Shown piece by piece: positions 25,496 through 33,341 of a stretch of 64,000 nt of DNA. Source of the stretch: Blastococcus_B deserti (lineage in GTDB: Bacteria; Actinomycetota; Actinomycetes; Mycobacteriales; Geodermatophilaceae); assembly GCF_042682525.1 (NCBI RefSeq), contig NZ_JBHUHP010000009.1:496001-560000 (forward strand). Reading direction: 5' to 3'. A program made the translations under genes and the position numbers. How positions within the stretch are numbered: the first letter of the stretch is position 1; every line of letters starts with the position of its first letter. Under the pieces are notes generated by a model. It saw only the letters and a list, made by a program, of their open reading frames with translations. It did no database searches and was not told the origin of the DNA.

Positions 25496-26638
25496 TCATC
25501 GGCGCCGCCAGCGTGGCCGGCTCGTCCTCTCCTGGTCGGCGGGCGTCTCCGCGGGCTCCGGCGTGGGGACGGCCGGGGTCGGCGGCGGGGGTGGGCGAGG
25601 TGGCTCGTCCGCCGCGTCCTTGCTGGGCAGGTGCTCGAGCAGGGTCTGGGCCCGCTGGTCGAGCAGCCGGGTGAAGAGCTGCTGCGCGAAGCCGAAGACG
25701 AGGGCGTACGCGAGGATCTGCTCCTGCGAATCGAGGGACGACAGGCCCGGCACGAAGTCGGCCCGGATGGCGACCAGGGCCAGCACCGCCGTGAACGCGC
25801 CCAGCGGGACCTTGAGCAGGGCGAGCGCCACCGGCACGTCGTACGGCGACATCGTGCCCTTCAGGTTGCGGATGGAGACCGACGCGGCGAGTGCCCCGCC
25901 GAGCAGGCCGAGCAGCGCGACGACGAGGACGTCACCACGACTGGGGGACTCGGTGTCCGACCGGGTGGGGCAGTTCAGCCCGTCCTGCTCCTTCACGAGG
26001 GGATCGGTGCCGACCACGATCTCGTTGGGGAAGCAGAGCGGCATCACATGGGGCCAGGTCGACACGGCGGCCAGGGTGGCGATCACCAGCACCGAGATCA
26101 GCAGCGCCGCGAGCAGCAGGATGTTGCGGAAGTTGCGGAGCTGGCCGTGCTTGGCGTCGAGGGCGGAGAAGCTGTCGGTCAGGATGCGGCGCAGTTGCGG
26201 GCGCAGCTGTGCCGGTGGCAGCGCTCTCAGCCCCTCGACCGTCCACTGCCGCAGGTCCTCGCGATGGAGCGCCGTCTGCGCGCGCGCCACGGCCAGCGGG
26301 ATCTCCGCCTGGAGGTCCTGCTCGTCGTAGAGGTCCACGATGTGCGCCTCGGCCGCGTGCATGTGCCGGTACGCCGTCTCGACGAGGGTGCCCCGCCACC
26401 AGTTCGCCAGGCGCCTCGGGAGCGGGTCCAGGCGGAAGGCGGCGGCTCTGGCCTTCTCCAGGTGCCCGCGGACGCCGCCCGCCACCGCCCTGCCCGGCGG
26501 GTCCAGGCCACGGGCCTCGGCCACGTCCAGCCGGATCCGCAGGGCCTCGACGTCGACGGCGACCTGCGGAACCCAGATCCGCCGGATGGTCCTCGGCTTC
26601 TCGTTGTTCGTCACGAGGCCTTCCGTCCCGGCGGACAT
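25496..26638 (-). CDS. Uncharacterised membrane protein with proline-rich C-terminus
   Basis: A 380-residue protein. The first 180 residues are soluble and helical, with many Arg, Glu and Ala. Helices follow at NILLLAALLISVLVIATLAAV, VLVVALLGLLGGALAAS, VALALLKVPLGAFTAVLALV and ILAYALVFGFAQQLF, giving four membrane spans. The cytoplasmic tail is proline-rich (PPRPPPPPTPAVPTPEP). I do not recognise a family. The ATG at 26638 is used because upstream in-frame sequence looks non-coding. Confidence 0.6.
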   Translation of the reverse strand: MSAGTEGLVTNNEKPRTIRRIWVPQVAVDVEALRIRLDVAEARGLDPPGRAVAGGVRGHLEKARAAAFRLDPLPRRLANWWRGTLVETAYRHMHAAEAHIVDLYDEQDLQAEIPLAVARAQTALHREDLRQWTVEGLRALPPAQLRPQLRRILTDSFSALDAKHGQLRNFRNILLLAALLISVLVIATLAAVSTWPHVMPLCFPNEIVVGTDPLVKEQDGLNCPTRSDTESPSRGDVLVVALLGLLGGALAASVSIRNLKGTMSPYDVPVALALLKVPLGAFTAVLALVAIRADFVPGLSSLDSQEQILAYALVFGFAQQLFTRLLDQRAQTLLEHLPSKDAADEPPRPPPPPTPAVPTPEPAETPADQERTSRPRWRRR

Positions 26639-26883
26639 CGACAGGCTCGTCACCACCGGGTGCAGCAGCCGAACGGTGACATCGGAACTATCGGGACCCC
26701 GTCCTGGGCTCGCAAGGGTTTCGTGGACCGGCCGGGCCCGGCCCGGCGTGTCCCACCGGGGACGTGCGGGCGAGCCCGCGGACGGCGGCGTTTGACCGGC
26801 TGCCGGTCGCGGGCACCCATGGCCGCAGCGACCCGTCAGCTCGAGCGCGACGTCGCCGCGGCGGCGCGAGATGGAGGACGACC

Positions 26884-27108
26884 ATGGACCGCGATCCCCG
26901 GCCGGGCGAGGAGGACGTCGATCGCGACGACGCCGCGGCGCTGTCCCGCGCGACCGGCGGCGGCCCGAGCGACCAGCCCGACGGGGCAGCCACCACGGGC
27001 ACCGGGGAGTCGGACACGTTCGTCGGCCGGGTGGCCGGTCAGGACGTCGGCTACGCGGGAGAGACCGGCGCCGAGCGGCGAGCCGCGGCCGAGCAGGGGG
27101 ACGGCTGA
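26884..27108 (+). CDS. Small acidic hypothetical protein, 74 residues
   Basis: A short, hydrophilic, acidic and probably disordered protein rich in Asp, Gly, Ala and Glu (MDRDPRPGEEDVDRDDAAAL). GGAGG lies about 8 nt before the ATG. No domain is recognised. It is divergent from the membrane protein gene (245 nt between them) and convergent with the Sdh1 operon. Confidence 0.5.
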   Translation: MDRDPRPGEEDVDRDDAAALSRATGGGPSDQPDGAATTGTGESDTFVGRVAGQDVGYAGETGAERRAAAEQGDG

Positions 27109-27145
27109 CGGCCCGGGTCGGCTCCCGCTGCGGCTTCCCTGCAGG

Positions 27146-27183
27146 GCCCCCCCGCCAGCCTGCGAGCGGAGGGGGGCGGGGAG
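27146..27183. terminator. GC-rich hairpin between convergent genes
   Basis: A C-rich arm (CCCCCCCGCC) and a G-rich arm (GGAGGGGGGCGGGG) face each other across about 14 nt between the small protein gene and the end of the Sdh1 operon. The pairing is long but not perfect. Confidence 0.4.
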
Positions 27184-27189
27184 GTCCTT

Positions 27190-27942
27190 CTACTTCCTGC
27201 GTCGCCGGATCACCGACCCCAGGAAGGTGAGCGGGTCGTACTTGCGGTCCACGACCCGCTCCTTGAGCGGGATGATGCCGTTGTCGGTGAGGTGGATGCC
27301 TTCGGGGCACACCTCGCTGCAGCACTTGGTGATGTTGCAGTAGCCCAGGCCGAAGGTGTCCTGCGCGGCGTCCCGCCGGTCGACGACGTCCAGCGGGTGC
27401 ATGTCCAGCTCGGCCAGCCGGATGAGGAACCGGGGACCGGCGAAGACGGCCTTGTTCTCCTCGTGGTCACGGATGACATGGCAGGTGTCCTGGCAGAGCC
27501 AGCACTCGATGCACTTGCGGAACTCCTGCGGGCGCTCGACGTCGATCTGCTGCATCCGGTGGCTGCCGTCGGCCTCCCGCGGCCGGGGCGTGAACGCCGG
27601 GATCTGCGCGGCCTTGTCGTAGTTGAAGGACACGTCGGTGACCAGGTCGCGGACGACGGGGAACGTGCGCAGCGGCGTGACGGTCACGGTCTCGGCCTCG
27701 CCGAAGGTGCTCATGCGCGTCATGCACATCAGCCGCGGCCGCCCGTTGATCTCGGCGCTGCAGGACCCGCACTTGCCGGCCTTGCAATTCCAGCGGACGG
27801 CGAGATCGCCGGCCTGGGTCGCCTGCAGCCGGTGGATGACGTCGAGGACCACCTCGCCCTCGTTCACCTCCACGGTGAAGGTCTGCAGGTCCCCGCCGGC
27901 TGCGTCCCCGCGCCAGACCCGGAACGTCGCGTCGTAGGTCAT
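27190..27942 (-). CDS. Succinate dehydrogenase/fumarate reductase iron-sulfur subunit (Sdh1 type)
   Basis: The 250-residue electron-transfer subunit has the [2Fe-2S] ligands CKAGKCGSC and a later Cys (RLMC), then the cluster motifs CIECWLCQDTC and CNITKCCSEVCPEG. It passes electrons from the flavoprotein to quinone at the membrane. It resembles the mycobacterial Sdh1 iron-sulfur protein. Its ATG overlaps the stop of a 12-codon ORF (ATGA). GGGAGGGACGAGGC precedes the start. It is the last gene of the Sdh1 operon. Confidence 0.92.
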   Translation of the reverse strand: MTYDATFRVWRGDAAGGDLQTFTVEVNEGEVVLDVIHRLQATQAGDLAVRWNCKAGKCGSCSAEINGRPRLMCMTRMSTFGEAETVTVTPLRTFPVVRDLVTDVSFNYDKAAQIPAFTPRPREADGSHRMQQIDVERPQEFRKCIECWLCQDTCHVIRDHEENKAVFAGPRFLIRLAELDMHPLDVVDRRDAAQDTFGLGYCNITKCCSEVCPEGIHLTDNGIIPLKERVVDRKYDPLTFLGSVIRRRRK

Positions 27943-27977
27943 GCCTCGTCCCTCCCGAAACCCGCGAGCTCGCTCAC
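27939..27977 (-). CDS. Twelve-codon ORF chained to the Sdh1 iron-sulfur gene
   Basis: This GTG-initiated ORF encodes MSELAGFGRDEA. Its start overlaps the stop of the 24-codon ORF (GTGA) and its stop overlaps the iron-sulfur subunit's ATG (ATGA). GAGGAGGAAGC lies just before its start. It may work as a translational relay rather than as a functional peptide. Codon statistics cannot be judged at this length. Confidence 0.4.
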   Translation of the reverse strand: MSELAGFGRDEA

Positions 27978-28048
27978 GCTTCCTCCTCGCCGCCGGTCGT
28001 CGTCCGCGTGGGCGCTGCGCACATCCGTGAACTCGCGAGCTCGTTCAC
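27974..28048 (-). CDS. Twenty-four-codon ORF chained to the Sdh1 flavoprotein gene
   Basis: The GTG overlaps the flavoprotein stop (GTGA). The peptide begins MNELASSRMCAAP and ends GGEEEA, and its stop overlaps the next mini-ORF. Its first 15 nt (GTGAACGAGCTCGCG) repeat the first 15 nt of that next ORF with one mismatch, so the segment looks like a small repeat element that keeps translation continuous across the gap. Confidence 0.4.
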   Translation of the reverse strand: MNELASSRMCAAPTRTTTGGEEEA

Positions 28049-29835
28049 GACTCGAAGATCTCCGCGAGCTCGGACGGCATCTGCGGCAGCGGCTGGCGGG
28101 TGAGCTCGACCGATCCGTCCGGTGCCCGCGAGCAGACGAGGTTGGTCCTCGCCCACTCCGCATCGGTCGCCGGGAAGTCGTCCCGGGTGTGCCCGCCGCG
28201 GCTCTCCTGCCGTTCGAGCGCCGCCCGCGCGATGCACTCGCTGACCAGCAGCATGTGCGGGAGGTCCAGCGCCAGGTGCCAGCCGGGGTTGTACTGCCGG
28301 TGCCCTTCGACCGACAGGTTCGCGACCCGCTTCTTGAGGGCGGCGATGCGGTCGAGCGCCTGCTCCATCTCCGCCGCGGTGCGGATGATGCCGACCAGGT
28401 CGTGCATCGTCTGCTGCAGGTCGTGCTGCACGGTGTACGGGTTCTCGCCGCCCTCCCGATCGAACGGCGCCAGTGCGGCCCGCGCCGCGTCGGCCAGCGC
28501 CTCGTCCGGCAGCTCGATCCGGTCCGCGTGCCCACGGGCGTGCTCCGCGGCCGCGGCTCCGGCACGCCGGCCGAACACCAGCAGGTCCGACAGCGAGTTC
28601 CCGCCGAGCCGGTTGGATCCGTGCATCCCGCCGGCGACCTCACCGGCCGCGAACAGTCCCGGCACGCGGGCGGCCTCGGTGTCGGGATCGACCTCCACCC
28701 CGCCCATCACGTAGTGGCAGGTGGGGCCGACCTCCATGGCTTCGGCGGTGATGTCGACCTCGGCCAGCTCCTTGAACTGGTGGTACATCGAGGGCAGCCG
28801 CTTGCGGATGTACTCGGCGGGGCGGCGGGAGGCGATGTCGAGGAAGACCCCGCCGTGCGGCGACCCCCGGCCGGCCTTCACCTCGCTGTTGATCGCGCGG
28901 GCCACCTCGTCGCGCGGCAGCAGCTCGGGCGGGCGCCGGTTGTTCTTCTTGTCCTCGTACCAGCGGTCGGCCTCGTCCTCGGTCTCCGCCGTCTCCTTGC
29001 GGAAGAAGTCGGGGATGTAGTCGAACATGAAGCGGTTGCCCGCCGAGTTCCGCAGGACGCCGCCGTCGCCGCGCACGCTCTCGGTCACCAGGATCCCGCG
29101 CACCGACGGCGGCCAGACCATCCCCGTGGGGTGGAACTGGACGAACTCCATGTTGACGAGCGTCGCGCCGGCCTGGAGCGCCAGGGAGTGCCCGTCGCCG
29201 GTGTACTCCCACGAGTTGGAGGTCACCTTGTACGACTTGCCGATCCCGCCGGTGGCCAGCACCACCGAGGGCGCCCGCCAGGCGATGAACCGCCCGGACT
29301 CCCGCCAGTAGCCGAACGCCCCGGTGATCCCCTGATCGTCGGTGAGCAGCCGGGTGACCGTGCACTCCATGTAGACGTCGATGCCGAGGGCGACGGTGCG
29401 CTGCTGCAGGGTGCGGATCAGCTCCAGGCCGGTCCGGTCGCCGACGTGGGCCAGGCGGGCGTACCGGTGACCGCCGAAGTCGCGCTGGCTGATCAGGCCG
29501 TCGGGGGTGCGGTCGAACAGCGCGCCCCAGTCCTCGAGCTCGCGGACCCGGTCGGGCGCCTCCTGCGCGTGCAGCTGCGCCATGCGCCAGTGGTTGAGCA
29601 TCTTCCCGCCGCGCATGGTGTCGCGGAAGTGCACCCGCCAGTTGTCCTCGGGATAGAGGTTGGCCATCGCGGCGGCGATGCCGCCCTCCGCCATGACCGT
29701 GTGCGCCTTGCCCAGCAGCGACTTGCACACCACGGCGGTGCGGGCGCCGGACTCGTGGGCCTCGATCGCGGCCCGCAGGCCCGCACCTCCCGCCCCGACG
29801 ACGACGACGTCGTACTCGTGCCGTTCGAGCTCCAT
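28045..29835 (-). CDS. Succinate dehydrogenase/fumarate reductase flavoprotein subunit (Sdh1 type)
   Basis: The 596-residue flavoprotein has N-terminal DVVVVGAGGAGLRAAIEAHE and covalent-FAD histidine in KAHTVMAEGGIAAAM. The substrate region is QFHPTGMVWPP and active-site segments include HGSNRLGGNSLSDLLVFGRR. It oxidises succinate to fumarate, or the reverse, feeding menaquinone. Length and features match the Sdh1 subunit of mycobacteria rather than the SdhA of the second complex at 40947. The membrane-subunit gene is 15 nt upstream. Confidence 0.94.
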   Translation of the reverse strand: MELERHEYDVVVVGAGGAGLRAAIEAHESGARTAVVCKSLLGKAHTVMAEGGIAAAMANLYPEDNWRVHFRDTMRGGKMLNHWRMAQLHAQEAPDRVRELEDWGALFDRTPDGLISQRDFGGHRYARLAHVGDRTGLELIRTLQQRTVALGIDVYMECTVTRLLTDDQGITGAFGYWRESGRFIAWRAPSVVLATGGIGKSYKVTSNSWEYTGDGHSLALQAGATLVNMEFVQFHPTGMVWPPSVRGILVTESVRGDGGVLRNSAGNRFMFDYIPDFFRKETAETEDEADRWYEDKKNNRRPPELLPRDEVARAINSEVKAGRGSPHGGVFLDIASRRPAEYIRKRLPSMYHQFKELAEVDITAEAMEVGPTCHYVMGGVEVDPDTEAARVPGLFAAGEVAGGMHGSNRLGGNSLSDLLVFGRRAGAAAAEHARGHADRIELPDEALADAARAALAPFDREGGENPYTVQHDLQQTMHDLVGIIRTAAEMEQALDRIAALKKRVANLSVEGHRQYNPGWHLALDLPHMLLVSECIARAALERQESRGGHTRDDFPATDAEWARTNLVCSRAPDGSVELTRQPLPQMPSELAEIFES

Positions 29836-29850
29836 CAGAAGAACTCCATG

Positions 29851-30681
29851 TCAGAAGAACCGGAAATCCGAGATCGTGCCGGTGGCGAGGAGGAAGACGT
29901 AGAAGTCGGCGAAGGCGACGGTGAACAGCGAGGCCCACGCGAACTGCATGTGCCGGCCGTTCAGCCGGGACACCAGGCCCCAGGCCTTGTAGCGCAGCGG
30001 ATGCTTCGAGAAGTTGTTGATCCGGCCGCCGACGATGTGCCGGCAGGAGTGGCACGACAGCGAGTACAGGAAGAGCAGCACCGCGTTGACGAGCAGGATC
30101 AGCGTGCCGAGGCCCATGTGACCCCACTCGCCGGTCTCGTCGCGGAAGGCCAGGACGGCGTCGTAGAAGAGGATGACGTTGATGACCAGCGCGGCGTAGA
30201 GCGCGTACCGGTGGATGTTCTGGCCGAGCAGCGGCAGCCGCGTCTCACCGGTGTACCGGCGGTGCGGCTCGGCGACCGCGCACGCCGGCGGCGACAGCCA
30301 GAACGACCGGTAGTAGGCCTTCCGGTAGTAGTAGCAGGTCAGCCGGATGCCCAGCGGGAAGACCAGGATGTACAGGGCGGGGGAGATCCAGGTCGGTCCC
30401 GTGAACAGCTCCGGGAAGGTGTCGCCCTCGCACGCCGTGGTGATGCAGGGCGAGTAGAACGGCGAGATGTAGGGCTCGGAGAAGTAGTAGGCGTTCTGGA
30501 ACGCCCGGAACGTCGCGTAGATGATGAACAGCACGAGCGCGACGGCGGTCAGCAGGGGCTGCAGCCACCAGCGGTCGGTGCGCAGCGTCCGCGCTGCGAT
30601 CCACGCCCGCCGCGGCGGGGGCCCGCCATCGCCTCGTCCTGGGGTGACCGCCCCCGTCCCACGTGGTGCGGTGGCGGTCAT
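29851..30681 (-). CDS. Sdh1-type succinate dehydrogenase membrane subunit
   Basis: The 276-residue membrane protein has five to six hydrophobic helices, for example PLLTAVALVLFIIYATFRAF and YALYAALVINVILFYDAVLA. Histidines on helices (HRYALY, SCHSCRHIVGG) may bind haem or quinone. Its position in front of the flavoprotein and iron-sulfur genes, and its similarity to the mycobacterial Sdh1 membrane subunit, identify it. Its ATG overlaps the stop of a 28-codon ORF. A decayed copy of its 5' end lies at about 31225-31366. Confidence 0.85.
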   Translation of the reverse strand: MTATAPRGTGAVTPGRGDGGPPPRRAWIAARTLRTDRWWLQPLLTAVALVLFIIYATFRAFQNAYYFSEPYISPFYSPCITTACEGDTFPELFTGPTWISPALYILVFPLGIRLTCYYYRKAYYRSFWLSPPACAVAEPHRRYTGETRLPLLGQNIHRYALYAALVINVILFYDAVLAFRDETGEWGHMGLGTLILLVNAVLLFLYSLSCHSCRHIVGGRINNFSKHPLRYKAWGLVSRLNGRHMQFAWASLFTVAFADFYVFLLATGTISDFRFF

Positions 30682-30764
30682 CGCTCCGTCCGGTTGTGCG
30701 CCTCGCTGCCGTCCTCGCCGTCGTCGGCCCGGTGACCCGGCCCCCCGTCATGCACGAACGACAT
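30678..30764 (-). CDS. Twenty-eight-residue ORF at the head of the Sdh1 operon
   Basis: The peptide starts MSFVHDGGPGHRADDGED and ends NRTER. It has a strong ribosome-binding site (GCGAGGAGGCAGCG before ATG 30764), and its TGA overlaps the membrane subunit's ATG (ATGA). It is hydrophilic and histidine/aspartate-rich. It could be a true small subunit, a leader peptide or a coupling ORF. Conservation across relatives would decide. Confidence 0.5.
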   Translation of the reverse strand: MSFVHDGGPGHRADDGEDGSEAHNRTER

Positions 30765-30902
30765 CGCTGCCTCCTCGCTGGGAACTCCACCCGCAGGGCG
30801 TGGAGCGCAGTCGACCATGGACGCCCCGTAGGGGAAAGGGGCTTGACGGCGATTCCTCCGCGCCGGCCACGCGGCGCGCGGATCGGCCGGGCAGTGGCAC
30901 GG

Positions 30903-31139
30903 TCAGAACCGCCAGCCGTCGGTCACGCGGGCGTCGGGAAGGTAGACGCAGTACGTACCGGTACGGATCGTGCGGCCCAGATGCTCGGCAAGCCTGGGAT
31001 GGTGCTCACCGATCCGCGCGATCGCCTGGCGGACGGCGCGGGTCACGCCGGCCCGGGCACGCTCGGACGCGGATGCGGCTCGCCGGCCACGACCACCCAG
31101 GCCGAAGGCGCGTGCGAGCTCCTGGACGAGGAAGTCACG
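30903..31139 (-). pseudogene. C-terminal fragment of an actinobacterial AAA/ATPase-type regulator
   Basis: The last 78 residues of a minus-strand frame end TVRTGTYCVYLPD-like (as read, TIRTGTYCVYLPDARVTDGW). Before this come ERARAGVTRAVRQAIARI and EHHPRLAEHLGRTI. This matches the characteristic tail of large actinobacterial ATPase/regulatory proteins as I know the family. The upstream part is missing and replaced by unrelated sequence, so this is a truncated remnant. Confidence in the family is moderate. Confidence 0.5.
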
Positions 31140-31224
31140 TTCCGATCCAGAGCCCCGCGCCCGTCGCCGTCGCGATGGCTGAGTTCCTGGAGCGCAATCC
31201 CATGACCGGCGATTGAGGAGCGGG

Positions 31225-31366
31225 TAGCGCCGCGACGGTGAGCGCGGTCTGCAGCAGTCGCGGTCGGTGCGCAGCGTCTGCGCCGAGATCACGCCCGTCG
31301 CGGCGGGAGCACGCAGGACCCGCCCAGGGGTCACCACCCTGCTCCCGTGCGCCGCCGTCGTGGCCA
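31225..31366 (-). pseudogene. Decayed copy of the Sdh1 membrane-subunit 5' end
   Basis: Plus-strand 31260-31277 is identical to 30571-30588 (GCGGTCGGTGCGCAGCGT). Flanking bases remain alignable over about 140 nt, ending opposite the membrane subunit's start codon. In translation AQTLRTDRD mirrors the gene's ARTLRTDRW. No membrane helices follow, so the copy is non-functional. It is in the same orientation as the functional gene, about 690 bp away. Confidence 0.6.
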
Positions 31367-31583
31367 CCGCGCCGTTCAGTCGCTCGCACCGGCCGCCGCC
31401 CGGCTCCGGACGCGAGCGACGCCCGCGTGTCCAGTGGCCCGCCGGGGCGCCGATTCCACGTTGCCCGTCGGCGGTCGACCATTTCGGCTCAATGCCCACC
31501 CTCGGTCGCCGTTATGGTCCGGGAGGCCCTGCCGCGAGGATGCGACAAGTGCGCCGATGCGTCCTGACACCACGGAGGTCCGA

Positions 31584-32777
31584 ATGGGGATGAGCGTCGT
31601 CACCAACGTGTCGGCCCTCGTCGCGCATCGCGCCGTCACCCGGGCGACCGACTCCATGAGCAGGTCGATCGAGCGGCTCTCCTCCGGTCACCGCATCAAC
31701 CGGGCCGCCGACGACGCCGCCGGCTTGGCCATCTCGCGGAACCTGCATGCCCAGGTCACCGGTATGGGTCAGGCTATCCGCAACACACAGGACGGCATCA
31801 GCGTCGTCCGGACGGCGGAGGGCGCCCTGGACGCGGCCACCTCCGTCCTACAGCGGATGCGGGACCTGTCGGTGCAGGCTGCCAACGACGGTGGCCTGAC
31901 CGATTCGGCGGAAGACGCGATCCAGAAGGAGATCGCCCAGCTCAAGAACGAGCTGGACCGCATCGGCACCACCACCACCTTCAACGGCAGGCCGCTCCTG
32001 GACGGCACCTACCGGGGCACGTTCCAGGTGGGAGCGAATGCAGGGGAGGCGGTGACCGTCGTCATCGGCTCGACCGGCCTGGGCATCGACGCCGCCGGTC
32101 TGGGCCTGGAGTCGGTGGACGTCACCGAGGCGGCGAGTTCGACGTCGACCGTCATCGCAGCGATCTCCGACGCGGAGGGTGTCCCCACCGCGGGCCGGGT
32201 CGTGCTGGGAGGTGACTTCACGACCTCCGGTGTGTACGAGGCCAGCTTCGCCGGCCTCACCGGTTCGATCACCTACGACGGCAAGACCTTCGACCTGGGC
32301 AGCGTCGACTACACGGGCGCGGTGACGGCGACCGACTACATCACCAGGCTGAACCTCGCCGCGCTGCCCTTCTTCGGGACCTCGCACACCCCCTTCACCG
32401 GAGCCGCCACGGGACTCACGTTCACGGGTGCGACGCCCGGCGTGGGATCGACGGCCGCGGATGCCGTCACGCTGACCCCCACCTATGCCGGGCGGTCCGG
32501 CGCCAGCCGGGCCATCTCCCTGATCGATGACGCGGTCCAGAGCGTCTCGTCGCTCCGGGCGTACCTGGGCGCGATGGAGAACCGCTTCGAGCACATCAGC
32601 AGCAGCCTGGCCGTGACCCTGGAGAACACCACGGCGTCGGTCTCGCGGATCAGCGACGCCGACCTGGCCTGGGAGATGACCCGGTTCACCCGTGGTCAGA
32701 TCCTGTCCGAGGCCGGGACCGCGATGCTGGCCCAGGCCAACCGCCGCCCGCAGACCGTTCTCGCGCTGCTTTCCTGA
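31584..32777 (+). CDS. Flagellin
   Basis: The 397-residue protein has a conserved N-terminal D0/D1 region (VVTNVSALVAHRAV, IERLSSGHRINRAADDAAGL) and C-terminal D1/D0 (NRFEHISSSLAVTLENTTAS, AGTAMLAQANRRPQTVLALL), so both ends needed for filament assembly are intact. The central domain is variable and rich in Thr, Ser and Gly. GGAGG is 5 nt before ATG 31584. No other flagellar gene is nearby, so this is an isolated flagellin locus; the rest must be elsewhere if the cell is motile. Confidence 0.95.
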   Translation: MGMSVVTNVSALVAHRAVTRATDSMSRSIERLSSGHRINRAADDAAGLAISRNLHAQVTGMGQAIRNTQDGISVVRTAEGALDAATSVLQRMRDLSVQAANDGGLTDSAEDAIQKEIAQLKNELDRIGTTTTFNGRPLLDGTYRGTFQVGANAGEAVTVVIGSTGLGIDAAGLGLESVDVTEAASSTSTVIAAISDAEGVPTAGRVVLGGDFTTSGVYEASFAGLTGSITYDGKTFDLGSVDYTGAVTATDYITRLNLAALPFFGTSHTPFTGAATGLTFTGATPGVGSTAADAVTLTPTYAGRSGASRAISLIDDAVQSVSSLRAYLGAMENRFEHISSSLAVTLENTTASVSRISDADLAWEMTRFTRGQILSEAGTAMLAQANRRPQTVLALLS

Positions 32778-32898
32778 CGGCAGTCCCGATCCGCGACGGA
32801 CCCCGGCGCGGGTATGGACACCCCGAGTCGGGAACCGGGGTCGGATCCGGGGGTTCCCCGATGGTCGCGGGCACTCGTCTCCCGGCAGGCTTCCGGCC

Positions 32899-33246
32899 AT
32901 GACGAACGCAGTCCCGCCCACCCCGCCCACCGACCAGCCGACGTGGCAGCAGCCGCCCCCGCCGATCGACCGCCCGCAGCTTCGCCGCAGCAGCACCGAC
33001 AGCATGCTCGGCGGCGTCTCCGGCGGCCTCGCCGAGTACAGCGGCATCGACGCCGTCCTCTGGCGGGTCGGCTTCGTCGGCCTCACCCTCGCCGGTGGCG
33101 CGGGTGTCGTCCTCTACCTGCTGCTGTGGGTGCTCATGCCGCCCGCCCCGGCCCACCCCGACCGGGCACCGAGCCCGCTCGAGCAGCTGGTCGGTCGCCT
33201 GCACGCGGCGATCAACGGATCCCGCGCCACACCCCCGCAGGGCTGA
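32899..33246 (+). CDS. PspC-domain membrane protein
   Basis: The 115-residue protein has a proline-rich N-terminus, then the PspC motif MLGGVSGGLAEYSGIDAVLWRV and a membrane helix GGAGVVLYLLLWVLMPP. PspC domains are found in envelope-stress (phage-shock) proteins, where they sense or transmit membrane stress. No other psp gene is present here. A hairpin follows. Confidence 0.85.
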   Translation: MTNAVPPTPPTDQPTWQQPPPPIDRPQLRRSSTDSMLGGVSGGLAEYSGIDAVLWRVGFVGLTLAGGAGVVLYLLLWVLMPPAPAHPDRAPSPLEQLVGRLHAAINGSRATPPQG

Positions 33247-33257
33247 CCGCCGGGCGC

Positions 33258-33292
33258 GGTGCCGGGGGCTCGACGCCCCTGCCCCCGGCGCC
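33258..33292 (+). terminator. Hairpin after the PspC gene
   Basis: GGTGCCGGGGGC (33258-33269) pairs with GCCCCCGGCGCC (33281-33292), 11 of 12 positions, 11 nt after the PspC stop codon. Confidence 0.6.
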
Positions 33293-33341
33293 CATGGGCC
33301 AGGATGGGCCCCCGCCGACGCCGATCGAACCAGGAGCTCCC

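Noticed and set aside
27292..30735. A 1147-codon plus-strand open frame opposite the Sdh1 operon
   Set aside because: It is the antisense shadow of three well-supported genes; codon GC pattern and lack of any domain show it is a by-product of high GC.
31520..31583. Possible sigma-28 promoter (GCCGATGC) before the flagellin gene
   Set aside because: Only 6 of 8 positions match and no -35 (TAAA) lies at the needed distance.
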